This document shows positions 1 to 8,068 of a DNA stretch of 64,000 nt, one piece after another. The position numbers and the translations under genes are program-made. The stretch covers positions 496,001 to 560,000 of the forward strand of contig NZ_JAHKRR010000003.1 in assembly GCF_018863395.1 (NCBI RefSeq). Reading direction: 5' to 3'. The notes beneath the pieces were generated by a model. That model searched no databases and had not been told where the DNA came from. It was given only the letters and a program-made list of their open reading frames with translations. The stretch is from Sinomicrobium weinanense. GTDB lineage: Bacteria > Bacteroidota > Bacteroidia > Flavobacteriales > Flavobacteriaceae. Positions within the stretch are counted from its first letter, which is position 1. Each line of letters starts with the position of its first letter.

Positions 1-84
1 AAATCCAATCTCTCCAGGGCCAGAACGATCTTAAAAACATATATCGAAGAAGACCATCGTAAAAAAAAAGTGACATCACTATAA
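1..84 (+). CDS. ECF-type RNA polymerase sigma factor, C-terminal end (partial)
   Basis: Frame 1 is open from the window edge to a TAA at 82-84 and encodes 27 residues beginning KSNLSRARTILKTYIEE. This matches the end of sigma-70 region 4 (second helix of the helix-turn-helix, typically SKSNLSRAR) in Bacteroidota ECF sigma factors. The stop lies only 4 bp before the ATG of the next gene, so the two are almost certainly cotranscribed and translationally linked. In ECF loci this position is normally taken by the cognate anti-sigma factor, which supports the reading of the next gene. The rest of the sigma factor lies outside the window, so its group cannot be assigned. Confidence 0.8.
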   Translation, partial: KSNLSRARTILKTYIEEDHRKKKVTSL

Positions 85-88
85 GGTA

Positions 89-1657
89 ATGGGCAATAAA
101 AAGAACATAGACAGATTGTTCCAGGAAAAGTTCAAGGACTTTGAGGTTTTTCCCGATCGCGACCTATGGGCTGATATTGGAGCAAAGCTGGACGGCATTC
201 CTTTGGGAGCAAGCAGTGTACCCGAAAGGCAGAAAAAAGCCACTCCCGCATTCTGGTGGCGCCTTGGAGGGATCGCCGCTGCCATCGCCCTGTTACTCTC
301 TCTCGGGTTGAACTTCCTGTCTACAGAACCTGCAGACATCCCCGATGACGTCCTGGAGAAAGTCGTGAATGGCCCTGATAAACCCGCCGAAGGAAAAGAA
401 ATTTCCCGGGAAGGAGACCTTGAAGATAACGATCCACTGGTATCGACAGGTAATGCTGCAAAACCCGGAAAGGATGGAGGTAAAACCACCGATCCTTCCC
501 AATCCGTAAAGACGCAAGGCCCCCGAAATACCGGGACAGGCAGTGCGTCTCCGCAGGAAAGCAACTCCCAAGGGGGTACCGGAATTGCTCAACAGGGAAA
601 TGATCCTAAAAACGCCAATACAGACCAACAGTCTGCAAATACCGAAATTGCCGTGACGGATCCGCCATCTGCCAAAAACAAAGGGGAGATCAATAAAGGA
701 AATCAAATCGAGAACCCCCGCATTGCAGACGTTTCAGACAAGGAGCAAAACAAAGCTGAAGGCACCGGGGCTACTGAAAAAAACACTGCCCAGGCCACCA
801 CGGACAAGGAAAAAACAGGTATTAGAGACAAAGAAGAAAAACCGAAGAAATCCCTGCTGGAAGCCATTGCCGAGATGGAAAATGAATCGGAACGGGAGAA
901 GGAACTGGCCTCAAAACAAGGAAAAGGCACCGGAAAATGGAGTATAAACCCCAATGTAGCCCCTGTGTATTACAATTCGATCAGTGGCGGATCGCCCATT
1001 GCTTCCGAATTCAAAGAGAGTCCCAAATCGGGGAAGGTCAATCTAAGCTACGGTATCAATGTGGCTTACAAGGTGAGCAAAAGAGTCAGTGTGCGTTCGG
1101 GAGTAAACAGGGTAAACTATGGCTATAATACAAACGATGTCGCTATTACCCCCAGCCTCCTGGCCCAATCACTGGACAATATCAATTATTCACGCCCCAC
1201 CGAAAGAGCGTCCGCACCATATGTTTCCAATGCCAAAGACAAAATCGACCCTCCACTGGCTGCCAACCAGGAGATAGCTTCCAGTTTTGCTTCGCAGGAA
1301 GGACACATGCAACAGGAATTTGGTTATATCGAAGTCCCCATGGAAGTCAAGTACAGGGTTGTAGATCAAAGGTTGGGGCTCAACCTCATCGGAGGAGTCA
1401 GCTCCCTTTTCCTCACCGACAATGCCCTGCTGGTAAAATCGGGATCATCGTCTACAAAACTGGGAGAGAGCAACAACTTAAACGACGTTAATTTCAGTAC
1501 CAATGTGGGCCTGGGTGTGGATTATCTGCTATCAGACCAACTCCAGCTCCAGATAGAGCCCATGTTCAAATATCAATGGAATGCATTCTCCAATGACAGC
1601 GGCGGTTTCAGGCCGTATTCATTTGGTGTATATACAGGTTTTAGTTTTAGGTTTTAG
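89..1657 (+). CDS. Dual-membrane protein: anti-sigma-like N-terminus, one TM helix, long linker, outer-membrane beta-barrel
   Basis: The protein has 522 residues. Residues 1-50 are a charged cytoplasmic segment with an IDRLFQEKF start and DLWADI motif, as seen in Bacteroidota anti-sigma-like proteins. A single hydrophobic helix follows at about 55-77 (FWWRLGGIAAAIALLLSLGL). Residues 80-283 form a low-complexity linker rich in G, N, K, E and T. Residues 284-522 look like an 8-strand OMP beta-barrel with alternating hydrophobic strands and a C-terminal aromatic, ending SFRF. No cleavable signal peptide is seen. The topology implies one chain crossing both membranes. It sits 4 bp behind an ECF sigma gene, so it probably sequesters that sigma factor. 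The architecture fits the dual membrane-spanning anti-sigma (Dma) proteins that, as I recall, were described in Bacteroides thetaiotaomicron. The signal sensed is unknown. Confidence 0.75.
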   Translation: MGNKKNIDRLFQEKFKDFEVFPDRDLWADIGAKLDGIPLGASSVPERQKKATPAFWWRLGGIAAAIALLLSLGLNFLSTEPADIPDDVLEKVVNGPDKPAEGKEISREGDLEDNDPLVSTGNAAKPGKDGGKTTDPSQSVKTQGPRNTGTGSASPQESNSQGGTGIAQQGNDPKNANTDQQSANTEIAVTDPPSAKNKGEINKGNQIENPRIADVSDKEQNKAEGTGATEKNTAQATTDKEKTGIRDKEEKPKKSLLEAIAEMENESEREKELASKQGKGTGKWSINPNVAPVYYNSISGGSPIASEFKESPKSGKVNLSYGINVAYKVSKRVSVRSGVNRVNYGYNTNDVAITPSLLAQSLDNINYSRPTERASAPYVSNAKDKIDPPLAANQEIASSFASQEGHMQQEFGYIEVPMEVKYRVVDQRLGLNLIGGVSSLFLTDNALLVKSGSSSTKLGESNNLNDVNFSTNVGLGVDYLLSDQLQLQIEPMFKYQWNAFSNDSGGFRPYSFGVYTGFSFRF

Positions 1658-1702
1658 TTAGTTAGGTTAGTTTTATTACTCAAAAAGCGCGTTAAATGCT
1701 GT

Positions 1703-1736
1703 AAAAAGGTTGTCTAATTTATTGGCAACCTTTTTT
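1703..1736 (+). terminator. Rho-independent terminator, probably bidirectional
   Basis: Inverted repeat AAAAAGGTTG / CAACCTTTTTT with a 13-nt loop, followed by a T run. It lies 46 bp past the stop of the beta-barrel protein and before the convergent VOC gene. The A run on the left lets it work in both directions. Confidence 0.75.
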
Positions 1737-1753
1737 CATTTTTAACACTCCGG

Positions 1754-2143
1754 TCAACGCGGCTCCAGGAGATCCCAGAGATTGCCGTATAGGTCCTCAA
1801 AAACAGCTACGGTTCCGTATTTCTCTTCTTTAGGAGGACGTACAAAATGCACTCCCCTTGCCTTCATCTTTAAATAATCTCTTTGGAAATTGTCCGTATA
1901 CAAAAACAGGAAAACCCGTCCCCCAGCCTGACTGCCTATATATCTTTCCTGTTCTTTTCCATCCGCCCTGGCCAATAACAGGCAACACCCATCTTTTCCC
2001 GGCGGCCGGACCAGCACCCATCTTTTCGTGGCACTCAGCCGGGTATCTTCAACAAGGGTAAAGTCCAGTTTTTTGGTATAGAAATGTATGGCTTCGTCAT
2101 AATCGGCCACAAGCAGGGCCAGGTGTGCTATAAATTGTTCCAT
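1754..2143 (-). CDS. VOC (glyoxalase/bleomycin-resistance fold) family protein
   Basis: At 129 residues this is the usual length for a single-domain VOC protein with two beta-alpha-beta-beta-beta modules. The N-terminal module has a metal-ligand-type His (FIAHLALLV) and the motif DYDEAIHFYTKKLDF. The C-terminal module ends FEDLYGNLWDLLEP, which supplies the usual acidic ligand. The family includes glyoxalase I, dioxygenases and antibiotic-binding proteins, and the substrate cannot be inferred here. The gene starts 43 bp after the stop of the crotonase-family gene on the same strand, so the two may be cotranscribed. Confidence 0.8.
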   Translation of the reverse strand: MEQFIAHLALLVADYDEAIHFYTKKLDFTLVEDTRLSATKRWVLVRPPGKDGCCLLLARADGKEQERYIGSQAGGRVFLFLYTDNFQRDYLKMKARGVHFVRPPKEEKYGTVAVFEDLYGNLWDLLEPR

Positions 2144-2186
2144 GTCCGTATTTTGCCACGCCGGTCAGAACGGTCCGGGCGATCTG

Positions 2187-2954
2187 TTATTTTTTGAATT
2201 TTTCCAGCGCCTTACGGGTAAATCCGGAAAGGACCAGCCTTCCGGTGATCTCAGCCCTGGAGCCCAGCAGTTCATCCCAGTGCGAAGTTCCTTCCCACAA
2301 TACCTTTTTCATTTCCGAAAGGGCATCCGGATTGTACGAAGCCAGTTTTTCGGCAAAGAGCATCACTTCCCTGTCCAGTTCGCTTATACGGTCAAAAACG
2401 CGGGCATACAGGCCTTTTTCTTTGGCCCAGTAGGCATTTTTCCACTGGTCGGGTGCCAGGGTAAGCTCTGCCAGGGCTGCTTTTCCCATTTTACGTTCTA
2501 CGGCCGGGGCAATGACAAAGGGGCCTATGCCCACGGTAAGTTCAGATAGTTTAATGGCAGCCGCTTCAGCAGCCAGCACATAGTCACAGGCAGCTGCAAG
2601 CCCTACCCCTCCGCCTACGGTCTTTCCCTGTATCCTTCCAATGATAAGTTTCCGGCACTTACGCATGGCATTGATAACTCCTGCAAAGCCACTAAAAAAA
2701 ACCTTTCCTTCTTCCGCAGTAGAGACCGCTACCAGTTCATTAAAGGAGGCTCCCGCACAAAAGGCTTTGTCCCCCTCGCTTTTCAGTACAATAACCTGGA
2801 TATCGTCTCTTTCGGAAAGATCGTAAAATTCCTTTTTTAACCGTTCCAGTAATTCCAGGGGAAATGAATTGCTTGCGGGATGGCCAAATTCCACAATAGC
2901 CACCCGGCCTTCGGTCCTGGTGTATAAGCTGCCGTTGGGACGTGTTGTAGACAT
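2187..2954 (-). CDS. Enoyl-CoA hydratase/isomerase (crotonase) family protein
   Basis: 255 residues, full crotonase length. The oxyanion-hole segments FCAGASFNELVA and KTVGGGVGLAAACDY are present. The first catalytic glutamate region reads LSELTVGIGPF, but the canonical GGTQRL loop and the second glutamate seen in true enoyl-CoA hydratases are replaced (VIAPAVERKMG). This suggests an isomerase, lyase or other crotonase activity rather than standard beta-oxidation hydration. It differs clearly from the second crotonase at 34861-35646, which keeps both glutamates. It is probably the first gene of a two-gene unit with the downstream VOC gene. Confidence 0.8.
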   Translation of the reverse strand: MSTTRPNGSLYTRTEGRVAIVEFGHPASNSFPLELLERLKKEFYDLSERDDIQVIVLKSEGDKAFCAGASFNELVAVSTAEEGKVFFSGFAGVINAMRKCRKLIIGRIQGKTVGGGVGLAAACDYVLAAEAAAIKLSELTVGIGPFVIAPAVERKMGKAALAELTLAPDQWKNAYWAKEKGLYARVFDRISELDREVMLFAEKLASYNPDALSEMKKVLWEGTSHWDELLGSRAEITGRLVLSGFTRKALEKFKK

Positions 2955-3124
2955 AAAATAAAATGTTTAGTAAAATGAAATTATACAGACGAAAATACAA
3001 ATATTAATTGACAGCTTCTTTATGGTTTCAGGTTTAAAGCTTCAGGTCCCGGGTTAAAAAATTGATGGGTAAATAATCGTAAATCTAAAATCCCGACTCT
3101 TTACCCGTCTCTTCCTTTCTGCAT
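2955..3124. other. Intergenic spacer with short degenerate repeats
   Basis: Between the crotonase (-) and MATE (-) genes. It holds two TTCAGGT words (near 3028-3048) and an inverted repeat GATGGGTAAA / TTTACCCGTC at about 3063-3113. I see no gene. Confidence 0.4.
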
Positions 3125-4492
3125 TTACGCTGCATCTGTCTTGCCTGCAGCCCTGAGATACTTGTTCCGGAATTTAATGACCAGAGCACTTGCCCGGATA
3201 AGCATCCACACCATAAAAGCCATCCATATCCCGTACAGCTTCAAATTAAAATGGTCCGCGATGAGCAGGGTAGGGGTAAATCCGAGAAATGTAGCCGCGA
3301 GCAGTACATTTCTCAGGTATACAGCTTCCCCCAATCCTTTAAAGATACCGTCGAACATAAAGGCCACCGCATTTACGGGCTGCATTAGCAATACGATCCA
3401 AAAAACCGATGTGAAAAACGCCAGTACCATCGGGTCTTTGTTAAAGATCTCTCCTATGGAGTTGTAGAATGTACCACAGACTACCATCAGGATCACAGCT
3501 ATGCTTATTGCATACTTACTGATATCGACACTCAAATACCACAACCGCCTGTAATTCCGCTCACCCAGCAATCTCCCGGAAATGGCATTGCCGGCATTGG
3601 CATAACCATCGATAAAAAAAGAAAAGAACAGCCAGATATTCATCAGCATACTTTGGGCCGCAATGTAGTTTTTGCCGTAACCCGTAGCATAAGCATTGGC
3701 CAGGTAAATGGCAAAATTAAGTGCAGCCGTACGGATAAAGAGGTTAAAGCTCATAAAAAGCAGGTCTCTGATCTTCGGGTTGATCCTGAGGTGCAGCTTC
3801 AGGGAAAACGGGGTTCTGGTAAAGAAAAAATACAGGGCAATCAGGAGCATGATCAACTGAGAGGCCAGACTGGCAAAAGCAGCGCCTTTTAAGTGTAACG
3901 GAGGTATAAAGCCCTCTATTCCATAAACCAGCATATAATCCAGGACCACATTGAGCACTGCCCCGGTGAGACTGGCTTTCATGGCCCACAGGGTATTCTG
4001 CAGGCCCCGGAAAACCCCGAAAAGAGCAAAGGTCACCAGGGTAAGAGGATAACCGATAGCCCTGATCTGGTAATATTCCACACTATAACGCAAGATCAAC
4101 CCTTCTGCATTGTAAGCTCCAAAGATGGAACGGGCAAAAAAGGCGGTGATCCCGTAAATAACCATGCTCAACAAAAAATTCAAGGCAATGGCCTGGGGCA
4201 CCAGGGTCTTCACGGCATGTAGTCTTTTGGCCCCGAAATGCTGGGATATAATGGCAGAAATGGCAGTTTTCGTTTGCGCCACGATCCAGATGATCGCTGA
4301 GAGAAAAGAACCCACAATACCCGCCGCTGCAAGGGCTTCTACCGGGTTTTTATCCACATTGCCGATAACAGCAATATCCGTCAGGGAGATCAGAGGTTCG
4401 GCAATACCTGCAATGATGGCCGGGATTGCCAGCTTATTGATCGCCCGGAAGGAAACCTTGTCCTTTGCAACTGTGTCTTTAATTCCAAACAA
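3125..4492 (-). CDS. MATE family efflux transporter, DinF-like
   Basis: 455 residues with about 12 hydrophobic segments, the MATE norm. The N-terminal repeat begins FRAINKLAIPAIIAGIAEPL and continues with SLTDIAVIGNV. MATE proteins export cationic or other small molecules using a Na+ or H+ gradient across the inner membrane. It faces a MarR-family gene across 126 bp that carry two copies of a 14-bp palindrome, so the MarR protein very likely controls it. A -7-like TATTTTTG on the minus strand at 4512-4519 lies just upstream of the start. The substrate is unknown. Confidence 0.88.
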   Translation of the reverse strand: MFGIKDTVAKDKVSFRAINKLAIPAIIAGIAEPLISLTDIAVIGNVDKNPVEALAAAGIVGSFLSAIIWIVAQTKTAISAIISQHFGAKRLHAVKTLVPQAIALNFLLSMVIYGITAFFARSIFGAYNAEGLILRYSVEYYQIRAIGYPLTLVTFALFGVFRGLQNTLWAMKASLTGAVLNVVLDYMLVYGIEGFIPPLHLKGAAFASLASQLIMLLIALYFFFTRTPFSLKLHLRINPKIRDLLFMSFNLFIRTAALNFAIYLANAYATGYGKNYIAAQSMLMNIWLFFSFFIDGYANAGNAISGRLLGERNYRRLWYLSVDISKYAISIAVILMVVCGTFYNSIGEIFNKDPMVLAFFTSVFWIVLLMQPVNAVAFMFDGIFKGLGEAVYLRNVLLAATFLGFTPTLLIADHFNLKLYGIWMAFMVWMLIRASALVIKFRNKYLRAAGKTDAA

Positions 4493-4570
4493 AATACTGC
4501 TTTTTGGTGCACAAAAATAGCACGAATAAAACGTTATGCTCGTCCTAGCAAATTTCTTTTTTAAAATTAA

Positions 4571-4613
4571 TGTAGTCGACTACATTTTTTATATATTTGT
4601 GTAGTCAACTACA
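4571..4613. promoter_or_regulatory. Tandem 14-bp palindromic operators around a TAnnTTTG promoter (MarR sites)
   Basis: TGTAGTCGACTACA (4571-4584) is a perfect palindrome and TGTAGTCAACTACA (4600-4613) differs at one base. Their starts are 29 bp apart. A perfect Bacteroidota -7 box, TATATTTG, at 4592-4599 lies exactly between them and points to the marR-type gene, whose ATG is at 4619. Protein bound at either palindrome would block this promoter, which predicts autorepression. Both sites also lie upstream of the divergent MATE gene. Confidence 0.75.
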
Positions 4614-4618
4614 TAATT

Positions 4619-5107
4619 ATGGAAAACGATTTTGTCAAGGAGCTGGGATATTTCGGATTTACCATGCGGTTAAAACGCATTAACGATATGCTTATCCAGG
4701 AAGGCCGCAAGCTCTACAAAGAACTGGGGGTGGATATAGAACCGAACTGGTATGTTATATTCGAACTGTTAAAAGTGCACCAACGGCTTTCCATTACGGA
4801 AATTGCCAACAGGCTATTACTCGCCCATCCTTCAGTGATCACTATTACCAATAAGATGATAAAGGCCGGTTACCTGGAGTCCGGCACCGATAAAAATGAC
4901 AACCGGGTCCGGGTGCTGAAGCTTACGGAAAAGGCCCGTAAAAAACTCCCGGCCTACGAAAAGATCTGGAAATCGGGCGAAAAAGGTATCGCCAGGGCTT
5001 TTGAAGATAAAGACGCCCTTGGCTTCCTGGATCTTATGGAAAAAACCTTTGGCCAAAACGGCTTTGTAAAACTCACCCTTGACGAATATCGCAAGGATCA
5101 AAATTAA
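4619..5107 (+). CDS. MarR family transcriptional regulator
   Basis: 162 residues with the winged helix-turn-helix in the middle: LSITEIANRLLLAHPSVITI (about residues 58-77), then the wing with ESGTDKNDNRVRVLKLTEKA, where the D-x-R-x(5)-L-T-E-K signature is present. MarR proteins bind palindromes as dimers and release DNA on binding a ligand. The start at 4619 follows immediately after the two palindromes described above. The GNAT gene starts 11 bp downstream, so both are probably one transcript. The likely role is control of itself and of the divergent MATE pump. Confidence 0.88.
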   Translation: MENDFVKELGYFGFTMRLKRINDMLIQEGRKLYKELGVDIEPNWYVIFELLKVHQRLSITEIANRLLLAHPSVITITNKMIKAGYLESGTDKNDNRVRVLKLTEKARKKLPAYEKIWKSGEKGIARAFEDKDALGFLDLMEKTFGQNGFVKLTLDEYRKDQN

Positions 5108-5118
5108 AACGGACAATC

Positions 5119-5604
5119 ATGAATAAGCACACTTCCCCATCTCAATTTATTGAGATCACCGAGTTTCAACCGGAGTACGCCACTGATTTCGCCCGGCTCA
5201 ACTACGAATGGCTCGCCAAGTATTTTACAGCAGAATCGCACGACAGCGAAATGCTGGAGGACCCTTACGGCACCATCATTGAACCAGGCGGACAAATACT
5301 GATTGCACTGGACGGAGACAAAGCCGTGGGCACAGCTGCACTCATCACCGACGGCCCGGATACCTACGAACTGGCCAAAATGGCTGTCTCAGAAGGCTAC
5401 AAAGGACAAAAGATCGGCAAACGGCTTATGCTGCGAGCCATAGACTATGCCATTAAAACGGGCAAGAAACGGCTTGTGCTCGAATCCAATACCAGCCTGA
5501 CCCCGGCCATAAACCTGTATATCAAATCCGGCTTTAAAGTGGTTCCCTTAAACCCGGACTCTCCTTATGAGCGGGCCAATATTAAAATGGAGCTCATTCT
5601 CTGA
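5119..5604 (+). CDS. GNAT family N-acetyltransferase
   Basis: 161 residues. The acetyl-CoA pyrophosphate-binding motif A reads KMAVSEGYKGQKIGKRLM (Q/R-x-x-G-x-G/A variant) at about residues 94-111, and motif B follows in LVLESNTSLTPAINLYIKSGF. It sits 11 bp after the marR-type gene, suggesting a detoxification unit with the MATE pump, although the acceptor substrate is unknown. GNAT proteins placed after MarR genes often modify small molecules; that link is inference. Confidence 0.85.
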   Translation: MNKHTSPSQFIEITEFQPEYATDFARLNYEWLAKYFTAESHDSEMLEDPYGTIIEPGGQILIALDGDKAVGTAALITDGPDTYELAKMAVSEGYKGQKIGKRLMLRAIDYAIKTGKKRLVLESNTSLTPAINLYIKSGFKVVPLNPDSPYERANIKMELIL

Positions 5605-5757
5605 AAAAGGATTTGCAGTTCATTAATATCCATTCCTTCGGGTCGGATACCACGGGACAGAGCATTTTAAATCTCACTTAGGGAATAAATAATTTTCTCC
5701 GGTAAAAAATATTTGCGTTCCGGCCTGCGTTGTAGGATTAACAAACACGAAACACAG

Positions 5758-6138
5758 ATGAAGCGGATGAAGATAGCTGCGGGGCATCAGCAGGTTATGC
5801 CCTACCTGCTTGTAGAACAAGCCGATGCCCTGGTAGATTTTATCAAAAGGATCTTTCAAGGCCAGGAAATGATGCGTATCCTGAGTGCCGACAGAAAGAT
5901 ACAGCACTCCGAAATAAAGATCGGCGACAGTACTGTACTGCTTGCGGAAGCATCCGGAAAGCAGATCATACCAGGCAGCATGTACGTATATGTAAGGGAT
6001 ACCGACAAAACCTATTACGATGCGCTCGATGCGGGAGCCAAGCCTCTTATGTCCCCTATCGATGAAGACGATAATATGAGAAGCGCGGGTTTCAGGGACC
6101 CGTTCGGGAATATCTGGTGGATAGCCACATTGGCTTAG
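5758..6138 (+). CDS. VOC family protein, PhnB-like
   Basis: 126 residues from ATG 5758. A TTG 45 bp further upstream also opens the frame, but the residues it would add (RSGLRCRINKHE) do not fit the family, whose members begin close to the first beta strand, here QQVMPYLLVEQADALVDF. The second module ends FRDPFGNIWWIATL, typical of PhnB-like / 3-demethylubiquinone-type VOC proteins. The loop carrying RSAGFRDPFGN is well conserved. The function of these proteins is mostly unknown. It stands alone, 153 bp after the GNAT gene and convergent with rsmI. Confidence 0.8.
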   Translation: MKRMKIAAGHQQVMPYLLVEQADALVDFIKRIFQGQEMMRILSADRKIQHSEIKIGDSTVLLAEASGKQIIPGSMYVYVRDTDKTYYDALDAGAKPLMSPIDEDDNMRSAGFRDPFGNIWWIATLA

Positions 6139-6179
6139 GAGGGCGTGTTCGGTGATCGGTATTCAGTATCTCAAACTGG

Positions 6180-6851
6180 CTACCGAATCCCGGCTACCAC
6201 AACAACGATTTCTCCCTTCGGAGGTTTTTTCTCAAAGTGGTCCAGTATCTCTCTGGCAGTACCGCGAACGGTTTCTTCATATAACTTAGTGAGTTCCCTG
6301 GACACGGAAACCGGGCGATCGGCCCCGAAAAAGGTTATAAAATCATTCAGGGTCTTTATCAACTTATAGGGAGATTCATAAAACACCATGGTACGGGTTT
6401 CCTCTACCAGGGCTTTAAGACGGGTCTGTCTTCCCTTCTTTACGGGCAGGAAACCTTCAAATACAAACCTGTCATTCGGCAGGCCGCTGTTCACCAGGGC
6501 CGGGACAAATGCCGTAGCTCCCGGCAGGCATTCCACCTCAAGCCCTTGTTCGAGGCATGCCCGGGTAAGCAGAAAACCGGGATCGGAAATGGCCGGTGTA
6601 CCCGCATCAGAGATCAGGGCAATAGTTTCACCACCTGCTATACGGCGCACTATGCCATCTACTGTTTTGTGTTCGTTGTGCATATGATGGCTTTGCAGCG
6701 GGGTATTGATATCGAAATGTTTAAACAGCTTGCTGCTGGTACGCGTATCTTCTGCAAGAACGGTATCTGCCTGTTTCAGGACTTCGACCGCCCTGAAGGT
6801 CATATCATCGAGGTTACCTATGGGCGTGGGTACTATATAGAGTCTGGCCAT
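6180..6851 (-). CDS. rsmI: 16S rRNA (cytidine(1402)-2'-O)-methyltransferase
   Basis: 223 residues, N-terminus LYIVPTPIGNLDDMTFRAVE, which is the RsmI/tetrapyrrole methylase signature. The SAM-binding segments LAEDTRTSSKL and ALISDAGTPAISDPGF (P-loop-like) are present, as is the LPGATAFVPALVNSGLP loop. RsmI uses SAM to methylate the ribose of C1402 in the ribosomal decoding centre. The family is usually about 280 residues in proteobacteria, but compact ~223-residue forms are usual in Flavobacteriia. It lies 90 bp downstream of the hypothetical gene at 6942 on the same strand. Confidence 0.93.
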   Translation of the reverse strand: MARLYIVPTPIGNLDDMTFRAVEVLKQADTVLAEDTRTSSKLFKHFDINTPLQSHHMHNEHKTVDGIVRRIAGGETIALISDAGTPAISDPGFLLTRACLEQGLEVECLPGATAFVPALVNSGLPNDRFVFEGFLPVKKGRQTRLKALVEETRTMVFYESPYKLIKTLNDFITFFGADRPVSVSRELTKLYEETVRGTAREILDHFEKKPPKGEIVVVVAGIR

Positions 6852-6941
6852 GCTGTATATTGCTTACCTATACCGCACAAACCGCCTTTCCGGACAAGCG
6901 TCCGGGATATAAACGGGTACGGATTTAACGATGTATTGAGA

Positions 6942-7619
6942 TCAGGCGAATTTCTGTTCGAGGATCATCATAAAGCGCTCTTCGTACTTTTCTTTTCCTT
7001 CCCAGTTGTTATAGTCCGGTTTTATCATGTGCTGAATAAAGCTCCTGGCTTCTTCTTCGCTTCCTATGGTATTTATCTGGGAGATCACCCTGTTGTAGTC
7101 TTCCGTACTGTCGTTAAAGAGGTGCTTTATAAAGGCCAGTTTATCGTTGAGCCCTATGATTATCCCGTCTTTTAGCCTATCGTTGAGTGATTTCTTTTTC
7201 ACCTCGGTTTTTTCCATGACCGGGGCAATATCTTCCGCCTGTCTTTTTTCGAATACCGGATCGGGCATAATATCGGCAAGGATATCCTCGAGGGTCTCCC
7301 TTTCCGGCATTTCTGCCACCATATCCTTTATGGTGTCTATTCCCGGAATGATGATGTCCTCGGAATGCGGGTTGCTCTCGGGCACCCCGGTATTCTCTTC
7401 CATAACCGCTCCTGCAAGCTGTTCGAACTTCATAAGGGCTTCACTCTTTCCGCCGGAGGGCTGTACCTCGCCCAGGTGCTCTTCTACGAATTTCAACACG
7501 GTCAGCTTCTCATAAACCTTTTGCGCCCGGATCTGGAGGGCCGCCACATCTTCCGTCCCTTTCAACTTGAGGATATCGTGGGCTATGCTGACCAATTCGG
7601 ATTCCAATTTCTTTTTCAT
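6942..7619 (-). CDS. Conserved hypothetical protein, acidic and helical
   Basis: 225 residues, soluble, with no signal peptide. The N-terminal 60 residues are heptad-like (LESELVSIAHDILKLKG), suggesting a coiled coil. A variable acidic middle follows, and the C-terminus (LNDRLKDGIIIGLNDKLAFI ... RFMMILEQKFA) looks like a conserved helical domain. I recognise it only as a protein commonly found beside rsmI or tdk in Flavobacteriia and do not know its role. A perfect minus-strand -7 box TATATTTG lies at 7756-7763, giving a leader of about 130 nt. Confidence 0.7.
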   Translation of the reverse strand: MKKKLESELVSIAHDILKLKGTEDVAALQIRAQKVYEKLTVLKFVEEHLGEVQPSGGKSEALMKFEQLAGAVMEENTGVPESNPHSEDIIIPGIDTIKDMVAEMPERETLEDILADIMPDPVFEKRQAEDIAPVMEKTEVKKKSLNDRLKDGIIIGLNDKLAFIKHLFNDSTEDYNRVISQINTIGSEEEARSFIQHMIKPDYNNWEGKEKYEERFMMILEQKFA

Positions 7620-8068
7620 TGCTTTTACTTTATTAGGTTTATTTCTTTATCTGTTTAGGGGGAAATTCCTCTGACTCTTCTTTTTATATTGAAGATCGTC
7701 TGCCGGAAGGTTATTTGTATTACAGTCATAATATAGCCTTTTCCCCGAACAGATACAAATATATTAGTATTATTCTAACATTTATCCATTTAAAAAAGGC
7801 CCGGGCTTCATAAAAACCCGTCCCGTTTTTTTGCTTAGCTTTGCATAGATTTTAATGAAAAAAGATTTACTTTAGTCTATGCAAGTTCCATACCAAAAGG
7901 GTATGGCATTTGTTTTAACAGGGTGATTTTTTTACAGGCTTTAATATCACAACAATAATTTACTCATATTGCGGATCACGAGCACAAAATTCGGCTTTTC
8001 CCTGGTAACAACGAGCCGGTTGGCATTACAAAAATTGCCTGTGCCTTTTCCGAGCTGAAAAATACAAA
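7620..8068. promoter_or_regulatory. Divergent intergenic region with two -7 boxes and a structured tdk leader
   Basis: 449 bp without a gene. Minus-strand TATATTTG (7756-7763) serves the hypothetical gene. Plus-strand TAGCTTTG (7837-7844) serves tdk and implies a leader of roughly 215 nt. Just after it come the inverted repeat GCATAGA (7845-7851) / TCTATGC (7876-7882) and a strong hairpin CCATACC-AAAAG-GGTATGG (7888-7906), followed by a T-rich stretch. No clear -33 element is seen for either promoter. The leader could be a small RNA or an attenuator. Confidence 0.5.
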
